In this document: one piece after another, positions 1 to 12,166 of the stretch
Numbering within the stretch: position 1 is the first letter of the stretch
Layout of the letters: the number at the start of each line of letters is the position of its first letter
Assembly: GCA_028554755.1 (NCBI GenBank)
Contig: JAPTOF010000024.1
Span: forward strand, 7,303,001-7,367,000
Length of the DNA: 64,000 bases
Origin: Cordia subcordata
Lineage: Eukaryota > Streptophyta > Magnoliopsida > Boraginales > Cordiaceae
Direction: 5' to 3'
Notes under the pieces: generated by a model
What the model saw: the letters and a program-made list of their open reading frames with translations, nothing else
Told to the model about the DNA's origin: nothing
The model's database searches: none
Made by a program: the position numbers and the translations under genes

Positions 1-1752
1 AAGTTTATGGTCTTTCCGGCTTTAGCTGCAATTAGCTTTGTGGCTTGGCTCCCACTTTTTATCTGAGCTGTAATTAGGTTTAAGGCATGACTGATTCGTT
101 GAAATCAAATTTGTGGTGTAATATAGTAAACCATTACTTCGTGTTCAATCTAGTTGTTTAAGGGTCCATCTTATTTTAGTTAGTTTCTCTAATTGCAAGG
201 AAAGCTTGTTCTTTAGATTCATGGCGATTACTTTGTTCTTGCTTTGATTTCTGGTTTGACTTTTGTTTTGATTGAGCAACCCATATCTTATTCTTTACAA
301 AGTTCCTGGACGGAATACAGAGTAGGGGATAAAGAACCCACAATTGTAAAATTGCTTGTGGAGACATCCAGATCGAAAAGGCATTATTGTAATATTTGCC
401 CTTCATGCTCATAACGCATCTGGTCGAGGCTGTGGCCTCGAGTATGTGGCTTGGTGAAGGTTTTTCCAAGCAAATAATTTTTGGCATGCCCAATGGGACC
501 CAATTTCGATATAGGTCAGAATACTCGAAGCAAAAGATTACCCACAAGCATTCAAAAAGGGATCGGTCTGGTGGTTATCCCTTCTATATCTAATGAAGAT
601 GTAAATATGGCCGATCCTTTGCACATGGAACATGTTACTGTCACCCTATCCCATCAAGCCGACGTCAAGGAGTACAGACACATGGTGTAGAGTCATCACG
701 GTTTGAGTTGCCTGACCAGAGCCTGGCATGATTGCCGGAAGGTTTCTTGACCTTTATGCAAAGTGTTGTTGCCAGTACCGTAGTTGAAGTCAAAGACAAA
801 ATAGTTGTAAGCGTGTTGGTGAAGTCTAATAAGATTATCATGAATGCTTTAGTGGTTCTAATTTACATATCGAAGCAAATTGCTAGGGGTTTAGACCATG
901 GTGGAAAATCAAGGGTCTTTGTTGAAGCAATTAGCCTTGAATAATTGTTATTCTTAACAGAATAATGACGGAGCACACGAGGCCGTTTCTTAAGTTAAAC
1001 AGATAGCCTTACAAATGCAGAACCTTAGTAAGGGCATGTAACTCAACAACAAGACTCGTTTTCATGACATTGGCCATGCCATCGGCCAAAGGTCATAAAT
1101 GTGATGCGCCCATTAATGACCTAGCTAACGCAAGACATCGAGCAGAGGATATTTGGCTCGACTCGATCTATTGAAGGTGTTAGTGGAAGTCAGTAGCCTA
1201 ACCCTTAGGTCATAGCCAACCAATTAGAGCCGGTTCGACCATTGCCTAGGGATAATCCACTGTAAGCAGCAAGGCCTATGGAGTTTGGGCAAGTATGTGT
1301 GATTCCACGAGCTACTACCACGGATGGGTTTCGTGCTGAGTGTAATCTTGGTGCACCATCTGGATACCCCGCTATCGAAGCTGACAGGGCTTCTATTAGG
1401 CTCGAGTTGCCAGTTGCACCTCTAAATGTGCAACAACCTTGAGTTCGGTCAGGGTCCATGCCAGCCCCACCACAAGCAAGGGTATACCTAACTTGGGGGC
1501 ACCCAAGAGTCCAAGATTTATATAGAGCAATAGAAGCAAACTAGTATAGAGTAAATGAAGCAATACCACTACAATATATACCACCTCCGATTTAGACACT
1601 TGGGAGGCAGCAAGTACCATTGAACGAGTTTTAGACTTAAGTTGGTAGCCAGGTGCCACAGCAGGTAGCTCCTTATGTCAAACTAGGAGTTGTGCGTGAC
1701 ATGGTGGTTGAAATGCTACAAGAATGCCATGGGCCCAGGCACACGTTAACCC
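1..1752 (+). other. 5' part of element A, non-coding or badly decayed
   Basis: Nothing with a recognisable domain is visible here. Short open frames occur on both strands but none matches a family I know. Position, directly upstream of the gag fragment on the same strand, suggests leader or the variable N-terminal gag region of element A. No LTR end or primer binding site is visible, so the 5' LTR boundary is outside the window or eroded. Confidence 0.4.
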
Positions 1753-2325
1753 ATGGCCAACATATGTAGGCCGTACTCAGAGTGGGTTGGTTGTATCACG
1801 GAGTTCCCAAGAGGTTTTAAAGCTCCTAAATTTATGTTGTTCTTTGGAGAGGATAATCAATTAACTTTAGAGCATATCACAAGGTTTATGACCCAATGTA
1901 GAGAAGTCACAGGCAATGATTATCTTAAATTACACCTGTTTGGAAGTTCTCTAACGGGGATAGCTTTTCAGTGGTATGCAAAGTTGCGTCCAAACTTGAA
2001 GCAAACTTGGGCCGATATGCATAGAATGTTCCAGGAACAATTTTACAGAACTAAGCCGGGTGTAACAGTAATGGATCTGGCCAAGATGACACAAGCCCCC
2101 GGTGAATTAGCGGAGTAGTTTATTGCACAGTTTAAACAAAGATGTAACATGTGCCACAGGAGGCTCGAAGAACCAAAATATGTGAAACTCGAATTGGGCA
2201 GTTTGAATTTCAAACTCCAAAAGAAATTCGAGGGACAAATGTTCACAAACTCGTTGCAATTGGCAACTCGCGCCTAATGAGCAATTGCTTCACGAAGAAA
2301 GAAAGAAGTTTAGTCCAAACACTGT
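1753..2325 (+). pseudogene. gag: gag fragment of element A (retrotransposon gag domain)
   Basis: An open frame of about 121 codons starts at ATG 1753 and shows the retrotransposon gag core: a 'FPRGFKAPKF' segment, then 'LFGSSLTGIAFQWY', then 'TWADMHRMFQEQFY', in the order seen in plant Ty3/gypsy gag. A TAG at 2116-2118 ends the frame where the family reads on, and similarity continues for about 60 residues downstream. Gag would form the capsid of the virus-like particle. The frame is cut at 2325 by solo LTR B and resumes at 4205. The start is the first ATG before the recognisable domain; the true gag N-terminus may lie further left. Confidence 0.75.
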
Positions 2326-2817
2326 TGATGTGTTATGCTTTTATGTGTGTTTGCATTATCATTTATCTATGTTTAAGAGGTGTTTTTGAGATTAAAAAGA
2401 TGCATTAGTATAGTACATATGATAGAGATAGGCTTAAGTACATACAATTGTACATAGTTGATTTTAAAGACAAACACTACACTAATGCATGTTTTTTTCT
2501 CGTGTTTGGTGAAGTTAGGTCAAAAGCTTGAGACTTGAATTGATGGAGAATTGATGTTGGATTCAAGCTCGAGGTGTTTGGGATGCGGGAAAAGTATAAA
2601 AGAAGCTTTTGGAGGCAACCGGGCAAAGAAAAGAGAAACCGGCACGAAACGGACACAACGTGAGGAAATCGGCCAAGGTTCTGACCTGGCTGGTCGACCC
2701 TCCCAAGGTCGATCGACCGGCCTGGTTGACCAGCCAAACTTGAGAGCATGGCCCTTAGGCTAGTCGATTTAGGTGCTAGGTTGGCCAAGGCCCCCCGATG
2801 GGACGAATGTGTTGCAC

Positions 2818-2824
2818 TATTTAA
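2818..2824 (+). promoter_or_regulatory. TATA-like box of LTR B
   Basis: TATTTAA followed by GCCC sits about 490 bp into the LTR, directly after the palindromic U3 segment. The same CTATTTAAGCC context recurs in LTRs of E and F at the equivalent place, which supports it as the core promoter of this LTR group. Confidence 0.55.
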
Positions 2825-3586
2825 GCCCTTTTTGGATATCTTTGAACCCCTTCTCGCACACCCACCATGCACGCACAAAATCGTACCTTTACAAACCTCT
2901 AATACATATACTAACACACCCACCAATCTAGATTCAAGCTTAGTTGAAGGGCTTCAAACACTTGGATTGGAGTTTGCGCAAGGAATTTGTACAAGAGTTG
3001 CTAGGATGAAATGGGAGTTTCCTATTCTCTCTTTTATCTTGTTTTATATTATGTTTAAGTAGACTTGTTTAGGGTGATTGAACTTGTGTAATAAGTTGAC
3101 TATATGCTCTTATGTTATGGGATTTGATGGCTTAATATATATATATATACACACACACATACATATGCTATATTTTTCTTGTTTCAATGGCTATTGTTCA
3201 ATACATGTCTAAGTGTTTGATAATATGCCTTTGAGAGTTACATATGTATAAATTGAAGTTTATTTGCTACTAAATACCTCTAATCCATTTTATAATCATG
3301 TCTAAGTGTTTATGTGTGGATTTTATGAAGTGGGCAATACTTATATTCATATCTGTGTGTATGTTTGCACGCCTAGTAGTGAATGTGATCTCAATATTGC
3401 ATACATGTCGGTTCCTAATAGCTTTTAACTGTGTAATCTAAGCACGACGATGTTTGATAGTTGAATATGTTCCTTTATTCGCAAACACCTTGGCCTAAAC
3501 ATGTATGAATACGCTAATAGGTCAAATCCTGCTATGGTGACCCTAGAATGACGATGCGCAATTTAGGGTTGGCCTAGATCGAGTCT

Positions 3587-3613
3587 TCTTTGGCTTTAAA
3601 TCCAGCCAATAGA
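3587..3613 (+). promoter_or_regulatory. Bulged hairpin in the LTR leader (copy in B)
   Basis: The outer arm TCT and inner arm TTGGCT pair with AGCCAA and AGA around an 8-nt loop TTAAATCC, with one unpaired T on the 3' side. A second, shorter TTGGCT...AGCCAA copy lies at 3653-3672. Equivalent hairpins occur in every Athila-type LTR here, with paired changes in the stem (see findings). It lies about 770 bp after the TATA box, so it would be transcribed in the 5' leader. Its function is not known. Confidence 0.6.
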
Positions 3614-4204
3614 TTTCCAGACAAGTTCAGTCGACCCTACCGGCACTAGGTCTTGGCTTTAAATCTAGCCAACAATTTAGGTACTAGGGTAGGTCTTTTC
3701 TAGGTCACCTAGGAAGCTAGTTAGTCACTCTTAAGGCCTTAGGTCATAAGGACCACACCGTGCTCTAGGAGGTGCCATTTAGGGACAGACCCATACCAAG
3801 TCCTAGAGAGAAATTAGGACACTAGTTAGCAACCTAGTTAAGAGTAGCCAATAATTAAGCCCTCCCCCGTAATCCCATAGCATTTGAATCTAGAATCACC
3901 CATTAGCAAATAAAAGTCACCCTAGCCCATTCCATTCGTTAGTTCCCTTTAGGTAGTTTGTTTCCCACTTTCCATTCCCATAGTGTAGCTTTATTTCCTT
4001 TAGTTAGAGCTCCCGCAAATCCAAAAAACCCAAAAAAAATGGTTAGTTTAGGTTTACTTTTAGGCACTCTCTAGAATACACACATATAGAATCTATTTCA
4101 TAAAATAGCCTCCCTATGGTTCGACACCCGTTCTTGCACACATTACATTGCACCGATCTGTGCGCTTGTGGGTCTTTAGAGCTTGCACCATTAGAGACAC
4201 ATCA

Positions 4205-5990
4205 ATTGCCACTATACATATGATAGAGTTGGCTGGCAGGCAAACACAAGTTTACGACTATCAGGTGATGGGCGAAGATAAAGTTTCACTGACCGAGATT
4301 GCTGGAGGGAATGAATATACAATCTCATAGTGGGGTAGACCACAATCAGCCGCTGTGGAGAGATCAAATAGAGGTTGGTAAGCAGTATTTCTTTGACATA
4401 AATAAGGCAAAGGCAATCTTTTACAAGATATTGAAAGACAGGCAAATCAGACTCTTACCAGGGCATAGGATCCTACCACCTGAAGAATTGCGCGACAAAT
4501 GATATTACACATGGTGCCATTCTTGGTCCCATACTGAAAAAATGCGTGGTTCTCTGGAATGCGATTTAGAAGGCCACTGATGATGGGAAGATCTAATTTT
4601 TGGAACCATGGTAGTCGATAAGAATCTGTTCCCTTAGGAGGCTGGAGTTGACATGGTGGCCAATTTCTAAGGCACTTCCTCTCAGAGCCCCAAGAGGGAG
4701 GAGAATCCTTGGGGTTTAGGGAAGATGTCAAAAGAAAAGAAACCCACCATGGGAGAACCGAATAAGAAGGCTAACCCAAGGCACATCAAACCTAAGAAGG
4801 GTTAGTCATAGGTATCTCAGGTTGCAAAAACTTTAGAAGAAAGGGCAAGCAGTCTAAAGTCATATCTGATGCTGGCTGGGAAGAGGTACCTAATCGACCC
4901 TTAATAGGCACTGGATATTTAGAACTTCATATTTATTTAATACCATCGAGAGTTGTCACAAACCAAAAAATGTCAAATTGGGTGCAACTCCTTATTAAGA
5001 TAGACAAAGCAATAGGAAGGTAGAACGAGGATGGTCAAAGCTAGACTTGGCGATGTAACGAAAATCCTCGAGTTTGTAGAAGGATGACAACTAGACGTCA
5101 AAAATTGTCAATCCGAATAGCAAGGCTATTGTTGGGTCGAAGACTAGGAGCACATTAGGTTATGCCTTGGTTGCAAGGCCAAGCGAGAACGACTTTCGAT
5201 CCATCGGAGGTTATCATTTTCCCTAAAGACAAAGATGCTGATAGTCAATCAGACACATCAGATGCAACCATCCATCTTGAGGTCACTACCTAAGCAGTCT
5301 ATCCTAGATAGGTTTATCAGGAAATTAGGCAAAGATACCACAGGTAACAAATACGGTTCGACCATTAGGTTCTTGTTATTTTGGTGTAATTACAGGTTCA
5401 CAGCGAAGGCAGAAACACGTCAGGATGTATAGGCCTCAAGTTAGGCCTATGGGGGAATGGAATATAGTGACCCCATGACTTAAGTAAGCATCTTCGTTAA
5501 ATCCAGGTCCCTTTGGGATGACTACAACCCAGAAATATAGGTATTTGAGGAAGAGAACAGCTGTAAAACTTGCTGAGAAAGGTAGGCAGGAATAACTCTC
5601 AGAGCAACTTTTGGATCCACAACCCCTTAATTAGAGCGAGGAGCGAGGAGCGAGGAGCGAGGAGCTAGAGACTAGGAGCGAGCTTGAGAGGACGAATCGC
5701 GCTTAGTAGAATAAGGTTGAATAAGGAAGAATGTAAACTCTGACGATAAGGAACGCAAAATTGATAAAATTTAAGTAGGGCCAATTAAGCTTCCTGTTAG
5801 TGTGGCTTTTACCTTGCCATTAAACTTTAAGGCACCAATGGTCGATGATCATATCAGCAGGGGGATATTTTCGAGGTAGGCGTGTCAAAAACCTAGCCTG
5901 AAATCCTTATCGAACCTAAGGAACCTTATGAGAAGAAAAACAATGAAGTCTCTGATGCTTTGCAAATTTTGATTGAGTCTCTACCTGTTC
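4205..5990 (+). pseudogene. gag: gag C-terminal part and gag-protease linker of element A
   Basis: After solo LTR B the element A frame resumes. Residues around 4390-4500 read 'FDINKAKAIF' then 'RQIRLLPGHRILPPEEL', matching the stretch near the end of plant Ty3/gypsy gag where a Cys/His-like segment normally follows; only a degraded remnant of that ('YYTWCHSWSHT') is visible after a stop at 4500-4502. From about 4740 to 5990 no further domain is recognisable. A 7-bp GAGCGAG tandem repeat sits at about 5634-5670. Many stops and frameshifts show it is dead. Confidence 0.6.
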
Positions 5991-6790
5991 ATCTTTCTTA
6001 GCATGTAAGACCGCTTTACATTATGGCTCACTCTAAAGGACAACTAGTGACTAGAGTACTTGTAGATAACGGAGCGGCAATCAATATCATGCCTTCAACA
6101 ACCATGAAAAGGTTGAAGAAGATTGAAGAGACCTATTGCAAGCAGATATCCCTATAGTTAGCTTCATAGGGGACACTATGAAACCAAAGGGTATGTTGCC
6201 AATCGAAGTCACTATGGGGAGCAAAACATCATAGTTATGTTTTTTCATGGCAAATTTAGTAGCAACTTACAACACTTTGTGGGGCGAAATTGGATCCACA
6301 CTAGTATGTGTTTACTATCTTCTCTACACCAATGTCTTGTTCTCTAGAATAGTGGAAAGCTGAAGCTAGTTTAAGCTAATGAATGGCCTTTCTCAATGAG
6401 CTTCAATCTAGTCGAAGCCTATTACTATGAAGATAGTATCGACCCAGTAACCCTTACATTATGGGCAAGTAAGTGCAATCTTAGACCTTCTGAGCATTTC
6501 AAATGCGAAAGCTATTGAATCACGGAATCGGCATTAGACAACCATGGGTAATCCCTCATCGGCTCTAGAGGCCTATGTGCAAATAATAAGGAAATTGGCC
6601 AGGACGAAGGCTTCCAATAATCATAGCATCTTCCACTTAGCCAATTGCATCTATAAGGACGAATTTGTATTGGTCGAGTTGAAGATGGAAGATTTATAAC
6701 CTGGCCGAAGCAGCTAAACAATGCAAGAATAGAGGTGCAGGATACCTTAGAAAAAGTCTTCCAAGGAGAAGATGGTAGTTAGCCTATCTA
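5991..6790 (+). pseudogene. Aspartic protease region of element A
   Basis: A retropepsin-type active site is visible at 6058-6090: 'VDNGAAINIMP', with the catalytic Asp codon at 6064-6066. Family active sites read D-S/T/N-G-A, so 'DNGA' is acceptable. The protease would cut the gag-pol polyprotein inside the particle. The following 600 bases keep scattered similarity and several stops. It lies between the gag linker and the start of the reverse transcriptase, the usual Ty3/gypsy order. Confidence 0.65.
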
Positions 6791-7150
6791 TGTCAGCAGC
6801 CTACTACCACTAGAGCTAAAGGCTAACATAATTCAAGTCTTGAAGGAATTCTTAGATTGCTTTACTTGGATTATTCTGAGATACCTTGGTTAGATTGAAG
6901 TTTGGTACAACATAGGCTATCGATCAAGGAAAGATTCAAGCTATACAAGCAATCCCCTCGGTGAATAGAGATGAATATGATTCTGGCAATAAAAGATGAA
7001 ACTGAAAGACTTCTAAAGGCAAGTTTCATCAGAACAGCCAGGTACCCAAAATGATTGTCTAGCATATCCTAGTGATCAAGAAGAATGGAAAAGTTAAGAT
7101 ATGTATTGACTTCAAAAACTTCAATACAGCTGCACCTAAGGATGAATATC
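6791..7150 (+). pseudogene. Reverse transcriptase N-terminal part of element A
   Basis: Frames around 6830-6870 read 'VLKEFLDCFTW', matching the pre-RT segment, and 7075-7147 reads 'VIKKNGKVKICIDFKNF' up to 'KDEY', the start of the palm domain. The frame stops exactly at the left TSD copy of element C (7146-7150). It resumes after 22089 with 'MLVLDLLVD', so the RT codon order is restored if C is removed. The domain is dead through frameshifts in the first half. Confidence 0.8.
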
Positions 7151-7421
7151 TGATTGTGTCGAGTTTTACACCTACAAGTGTATGAACCGTTTGTTTTATA
7201 GTAGATTTGAGTATGGGTATCGTCTCCATAGGGAGTTACCTTTGTTTGGCCTTTATGTACTTGTCTGCCTAAAACTAGCTACGTGCGTGTGTGTGGATAT
7301 TTAGGATGTAAAGGGAGCTCTAGAAAAGGAAAATGAACCTAAACTACGGAGGAACTTAAGGGTGCCAAGCCAAGGAAAGAAACCTAACAAAGAAGATAGG
7401 GACCTAGGATGATTGAGTTGC
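7151..7421 (-). repeat. 3' LTR end of element C
   Basis: Read on the minus strand this is the last ~270 bp of an LTR ending in CACAATCA. About 225 bp aligns with 20550-20775, the matching part of the 5' LTR of C; the terminal ~47 bp has no counterpart there because that part of the 5' LTR is deleted. The interruption at 7421 is the left end of element D, whose left TSD copy would be GTTGC at 7417-7421. Confidence 0.8.
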
Positions 7422-9522
7422 TGATGTGCCTTGATTTGTTTGGGTATATTGATGCCATTAGGTTGCAATTTAGATGGATTCTAGAGCTTTCCAAGTACAA
7501 TTGCATGGTATTTTGTGCACTAAAGTTAATAATGCTTGCTTGATAAGGTTTGCATACTTTAGTGTTCATTTGAGCCATTCTGAATATGTAAAGTGTGTTG
7601 TAGCATATTTTAAGTGCCTTGAATGACGAGTGAGTGCCGAGATTGAGTTTGAGCAAATTTTGGTGCATATGTATGTCCTAGGATTCAAATAGTGTAGTAT
7701 TAGATTAGATTTTAGATTTAATTTACTTTCGTAGGTTAATTAATTATGCAGGATAATATAGGAATATATATAGTAGTTTATTAGCTTATTATATATAGTA
7801 GGATATTGGTATATCAATTTAGTGCATTTTATTGGTTTATATAATCATAATAGGTAATAGTAATTTAGTATATGTATCAATATTAGTTATTATAATTGGA
7901 GCACAGTATATTATAATATTTGCATTGCTTAAGCTTTCTCTCGTGCCAAGCACCAAACCATTCAGCAAATCAGTCCAAAAGCCATGCATGTGCAAATTAT
8001 CTTTTCTTGACTTGCAAGTTCGAATTAAAAAAAAAGAGAGGCAGTAACGTATCAGCTGGTTTGTGGCAACAAGAGATGTTCAAATTCAAGGAGAAAGAAG
8101 AAAGAAAGGGGCTGGACTCTTTGAGAATGAGGCTGTTGAGATTTTTTAACAAATGGTTGGCTTTTCGAAGAGGGTTCTTTGATCTTTTAAAAGGAGAGGT
8201 GTGTTTGGAGAGAAAGACGAGTTCAAAAAACAAAATTCAACCAACTGCCACAGTGCAGTGAATTCCTAAAAAACTTGACCACAAACAAAGAGATCATTTG
8301 GCCTCCACCTCGTAGCCACTGGGAACATATAGGGATAATTGGAGAAGGGAACTAAGTAGCAGCAACTAGGGACATTTTTCTCAGAATACTTCTGGTTGGT
8401 CAGGGATAAGACAAATGAAGAGTGAATGACTGTTTGTGGCCTGCAGTAGAGACTTGCACAAACTGAGCTTGTTGGGTCTTCGTCGACGACGTTTGTGTAT
8501 TGCAGGTGGCAGATTCAAAAAGAAAAGCAAGCCGAAGTTGTTTCGCATGGCTGAAGGGGAATTGTTTCATTTGGGTTTGCATTTACTCGCTTTGATGTTT
8601 GCTTAATTCCAAAAGGGTGAAACATGCTTGACTTGTAGCATAACTTAAACACTTTCCTATTGAGGCTTCGAATGATATTTTCTTAATATTCTTGAACGAG
8701 AATGATTTGAAGTTGGTTATGCTTCTTAAATGTTTGATCGATCTTCTATTAAAAGCAAAAGTTCAGAGTATGCATGATTCGATGCTTATGAATGCTTTGA
8801 GTAATTTATAAATTTGATGGTGTGAAAATATATTAGGAGCGAATGCATGTGTAAGGATTGAACAATGGTTTGAAATCTTGTGTTTAGACTATGACATTAA
8901 CCTTTAACTTTAAATCCAGTTAAAAGGTAATCAACGTAGTCTAATCAAGCTTTGGAAGGTGATTTTTAGCTTCAAATCCAGTTAATGAATTAACCACTAA
9001 GTTAGATTGGCATCAATCCTACATAGGAATCTAAAAAAGTAAACAAGAATCCCGACTAACCATTAGGACCACGTTATGCTTTAGAAGGGCCACCTAGGGA
9101 TAGTTTTGCACCGAGGTTACTAGGGTAATTAGTTGATTACTTGATTCCTAGTTTGAAAGAACTAACATGTCCATCAAACTCCAGTTCAAGCGTTAATAGA
9201 AAGTGTGAGATTAAGCTATAATCAAGTATGAGTCACCCTATTTACTCATTAGTTATATATCGGTTGATTTGAGAATTAGCACCATTTTCCACTTATTTAG
9301 GATCTGCGTAATTGTGAATTGTTCCATTACTTAGATGATCTCTACTTTAAATCTTCAAAAAGAATTCAAGTTGCATTACCAACTCTGGAGAACATTAATT
9401 TATAGTTTTTAATCCAAGTTTAGCCTCCTTGTGGAAAAAATGACCCCGTACTCACACATTACACTGCATGCGATCTGTGCACTTGCAAGCAATCCTAGGG
9501 TTCATACCTTGAAAAATGATCA
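7422..9522 (+). repeat. 5' LTR of element D
   Basis: Begins TGATGTGCC and ends GATCA directly before the primer site. The first ~560 bp is repeated almost exactly at 16920-17482. Unlike the other Athila-type LTRs here it has no GTCGAC palindrome array; the region 7940-8600 is unique sequence. It does carry the bulged hairpin at 8900-8928, and a second TTAGCT...AGTTAA hairpin near 8966-8987. Short open frames at 7832-8261 are not gene-like. Confidence 0.88.
8900..8928 (+). promoter_or_regulatory. Bulged hairpin in the LTR leader (copy in D)
   Basis: The arms ACCTTTAACT and AGTTAA plus AGGT pair to give a 10-bp stem with one unpaired A and the loop TTAAATCC. Relative to the common form the two G-C pairs of the stem have become A-T pairs on both sides, so pairing is kept. 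The loop is identical to that in B and N. It would lie in the transcribed leader. Confidence 0.65.
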
Positions 9523-9528
9523 AGTTTT

Positions 9529-9543
9529 TGGCGCTGTTGCCGG
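9529..9543 (+). other. Primer binding site of element D (tRNA-Asp)
   Basis: TGGCGCTGTTGCCGG lies six bases after the 5' LTR. It is complementary, with one mismatch, to the 3' end of plant tRNA-Asp, the primer used by Athila-type elements. Confidence 0.85.
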
Positions 9544-9849
9544 AAAGGTGCTATGGTTAAAAATCTTTAATTAATTGTGCTTTTTGAGTACGTTTGAACT
9601 TTTTTATTTTTTTTATTATTATTGTTTTGTTCATATTGGCATTTCTTTTGTGCTTTTCCTTTTTATTAGTAGTTTAGGTTATTGTTCGTTGCTTCCCTTA
9701 AGGTTAGAATCTATCTAAATTGTTAGAGATAGAACTTTGAACTCTTTAGGAGGTGTATGCAACGTAAGAGATCTCTTAGATTGCCAATAGTTCCCGTTAA
9801 TCCCGAGCTGTAAAGAATCAACCATCGAGTTAGGAATTTAGAAGAAGAG

Positions 9850-11366
9850 ATGGCTGGAAACAATAATAATCTTCCACCTCTCAATTCTCTGGTTGACAAT
9901 AACAACCTTCCATCTCAAAATTTTCAAGCGAGGAACAATAATCCCTCTCCGCAAGTTCAAGGTCAAGCTGCTTGCTCTACTTGAAGAACCTACCCTTAGG
10001 CAGTATTTCCTCCCTAACTCTTTTGAACCTAACTTAGCCATTAATCTACTAGGTTTGGGGAAACCTACCTTCGAAATCAAGTATGGTACTTTATCTATGC
10101 TCCCTTTCTTTTACGGGAGGAACAATATGATTCCGTTAGAGCATGTCACCGATTTCGCAGAAATTTGCTCTACTTTCAATTTCTCAAACGTGACTCAAGA
10201 GCACATTCGGATCAAGCTATTCCCTTTCTCGCTCAAGGATAAAGCCAAACAGTGGGTCCATTTCTTGCCGCATGTATCCATCATTTCTTGGGCCGAACTT
10301 CAATCCTGATTTTATCAGCAGTTTTACCCTATGGCCAAAACTACTGACTTAAGAGAGTCCATCGTAACTTTTGCTTAAAACGAGTTAGAACCTTTCTATG
10401 AAGCACGGGAGAGGTTCAACAAACTCCTGCGACAGTGCCGTCATCATGGGTTTAGCATCCATGACTTACTTCAATACTTCTTTTGGGGGTTGACCAAGTC
10501 CCAACGTGTGATAGTGACCGCTATGTTCGGGGGTGGTTTCTATAACTTTAGACCGTATGATGCCTGGGAGAGGCTTAAGACTATAGCTAAAGATTCTTTC
10601 CAAAATATTGCAATGGATAGGTCCACGAAGGGGAATCATAAGAGAGGAGTTTATGAGATAGGTACGTCTTCTGATCTTCCAGCTAAAGTTGAGGCTTTGA
10701 CCCATAAGTTGGATCAAGAAGTCTCTTTAAGTCTAGCACCCTCACAAAGCCACAAGGCCATTCATTTAGGGTCTTTGTTTACAGAGTCTATGAAAATGTG
10801 TGCACTTTGTTCTGATCCTTCACATGAGATACTATCTTGTCATCTAGCTTCTCAATTTCCCAATTCATACAGGAGCAAGTTTGTGTTGCACAGGGGTATA
10901 CACATGAGTACAACCCATATTCTAACACTTATAATTCGGGGTGGAAGGATAATCCAAAGTTTTCATGGCGTCAACAAAAGTCCTCTCAACCTCAAGTCCC
11001 ATTGTAGTAGCGACCACGTGCTGGTCAGTCAAAATCTCTGGGTTTTTATCATGTTAACCCTTCTAGGTTTCCAAATGCTTCAGCCAATCAACCTTATGCT
11101 ACCCAATTCGCTTCATCTTCATCTGTTTCTGTAGCATCTACCCTGTCTGTTAACCGCTCTGGTAATGGCGATCGCTTCGATATGTTGTTGTAATTGATCC
11201 AGAACCAGCAACAAGCATTGGCAAATAATCAGTAACACATGGCTAGGATAGACACACAGTAGCCAGTTAAGCACTAGAGATCCTAGAAAGCTTCCATTCT
11301 AACCTGAGGTTAATCCTAGAGCATAGTTCTATTCCTCCACTAACCCTAATTACCACTAGGCCTAAG
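9850..11366 (+). pseudogene. gag: gag of element D (Athila-type), broken
   Basis: ATG 9850 opens a frame starting 'MAGNNNN' that hits TGA at 9982-9984. The gag body continues in another frame from about 9985: 'LRQYFLPNSFEPNL', 'GLGKPTFEIKYG' and 'KLFPFSLKDKAKQW', all typical of Athila gag. Stops and frame changes follow near 10307 and 10378. A zinc knuckle of the form CX2CX4HX4C ('CALCSDPSHEILSC') is at 10799-10840. The C-terminal end leads into a 'VTTLRSG' motif near 11370, the usual gag-pol boundary in this lineage. Gag would package the element RNA. Element E carries the closest homologue in this window. Confidence 0.85.
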
Positions 11367-12166
11367 CCAAAGCGGTTACAACTTTGAGAAGTGGCTGGGT
11401 AGTTAATAATAACGTGGGAGTTGAATATGCAGTCTCGATGCCTTTGGTTCCTCTAGTTTCTGAAGAGACTGGTTTTGGAGAGAATAAGAACTCTATTGAT
11501 GAATGTGCTGAGAGTAGTTCTTGTCTAGATGGGAAACAGGCCATTGGTATTGTCAAACCCATGTCTAAAGCCCTATATCCTTAAATGTTTTAGAGACCAA
11601 AAACTACTAAGGATTCTTAGGTTTTCAAAATTTTGGAGCATTTGAAAGATCTAAAAGTCAATCTTCCTTTGGTAGATACTATCCTTTCTATTCCTGCTTA
11701 CTCAAAATTTTTCAAAGATCTCTACACGCATAAGCATAGCACTTCTAGCATGCCTAAAAAGGTGAAGCTAATAAAGAAGGTCAGTGGCATTTGTACCTCT
11801 GACCTTCCGCCCAAGCTAAGTGACCCAGGGGCCTTCACCATACCATGTCGTATTTGAGAAACCATCATCGATCATGCTTTTATTGACCTAGGTTCTAGTG
11901 TCAATTTGATCCCTTATTCTGTCTATCGACAGCTAAACATAGGTACTCTTTCTCTTACTCATGTTACCTTGCAACTAGCTGATAGGTCTGAGCGTCGATC
12001 GGGGGTGTTTGTAAAGATGTGATGGTACAAATTGGGTGTTTGTTTATCCTCTTGACTTCATTGTGTTAGATATGGACTTTGGTTGTGACACTAGGGTTGC
12101 TACCCTATTTTCTTAGGGTGTCCTTTCCTTGCTATTGCTGATGTAGTCATTCACTGCAAGTCTGGG
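11367..12166 (+). pseudogene. Protease region of element D
   Basis: Frames at 11384-11584 and 11633-11857 cover the stretch before the protease ('LKDLKVNLPLVDTI', 'MPKKVKLIKKV'), which is nearly the same in element E at 42230-42400. The active site reads 'LIDLGSSVNLIP', with the Asp codon at 11884-11886; Athila proteases use D-L-G rather than D-S/T-G. The domain ends near 12110 with 'FVYPL' and 'DMDFG' in shifted frames. The protease would process gag-pol. Broken by a stop at 11582 and by frameshifts. Confidence 0.75.

Larger units (their letters stand above)
2326..4204 (+). mobile_element. Element B: solo LTR, Athila-type family 1
   Basis: The sequence runs from TGATGTG to GACACATCA and is similar along its whole length to solo LTRs I and N. 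Element A gag lies on both sides, with no internal region or second LTR, so this is a solo LTR left by LTR-LTR recombination. Flanks are ACTGT on the left and ATTGC on the right; the two mismatches are both C/T transitions, so the TSD is probable but decayed. It holds palindromic GTCGAC-type motifs (perfect 12-bp palindrome at 2707-2718), a TATA-like box at 2818-2824, a TA/CA simple repeat near 3132-3163 and the bulged hairpin at 3587-3613. Length is 1879 bp. Confidence 0.85.

Noticed and set aside
2477..2926. 149-codon open frame on the minus strand
   Set aside because: It lies wholly in solo LTR B, across the palindrome array and TATA box; no domain, and I and N do not keep it.
7832..8582. 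Open frames of 60-113 codons in both strands
   Set aside because: All are inside the 5' LTR of D; low-complexity Lys/Ser/Asn content and no family match.
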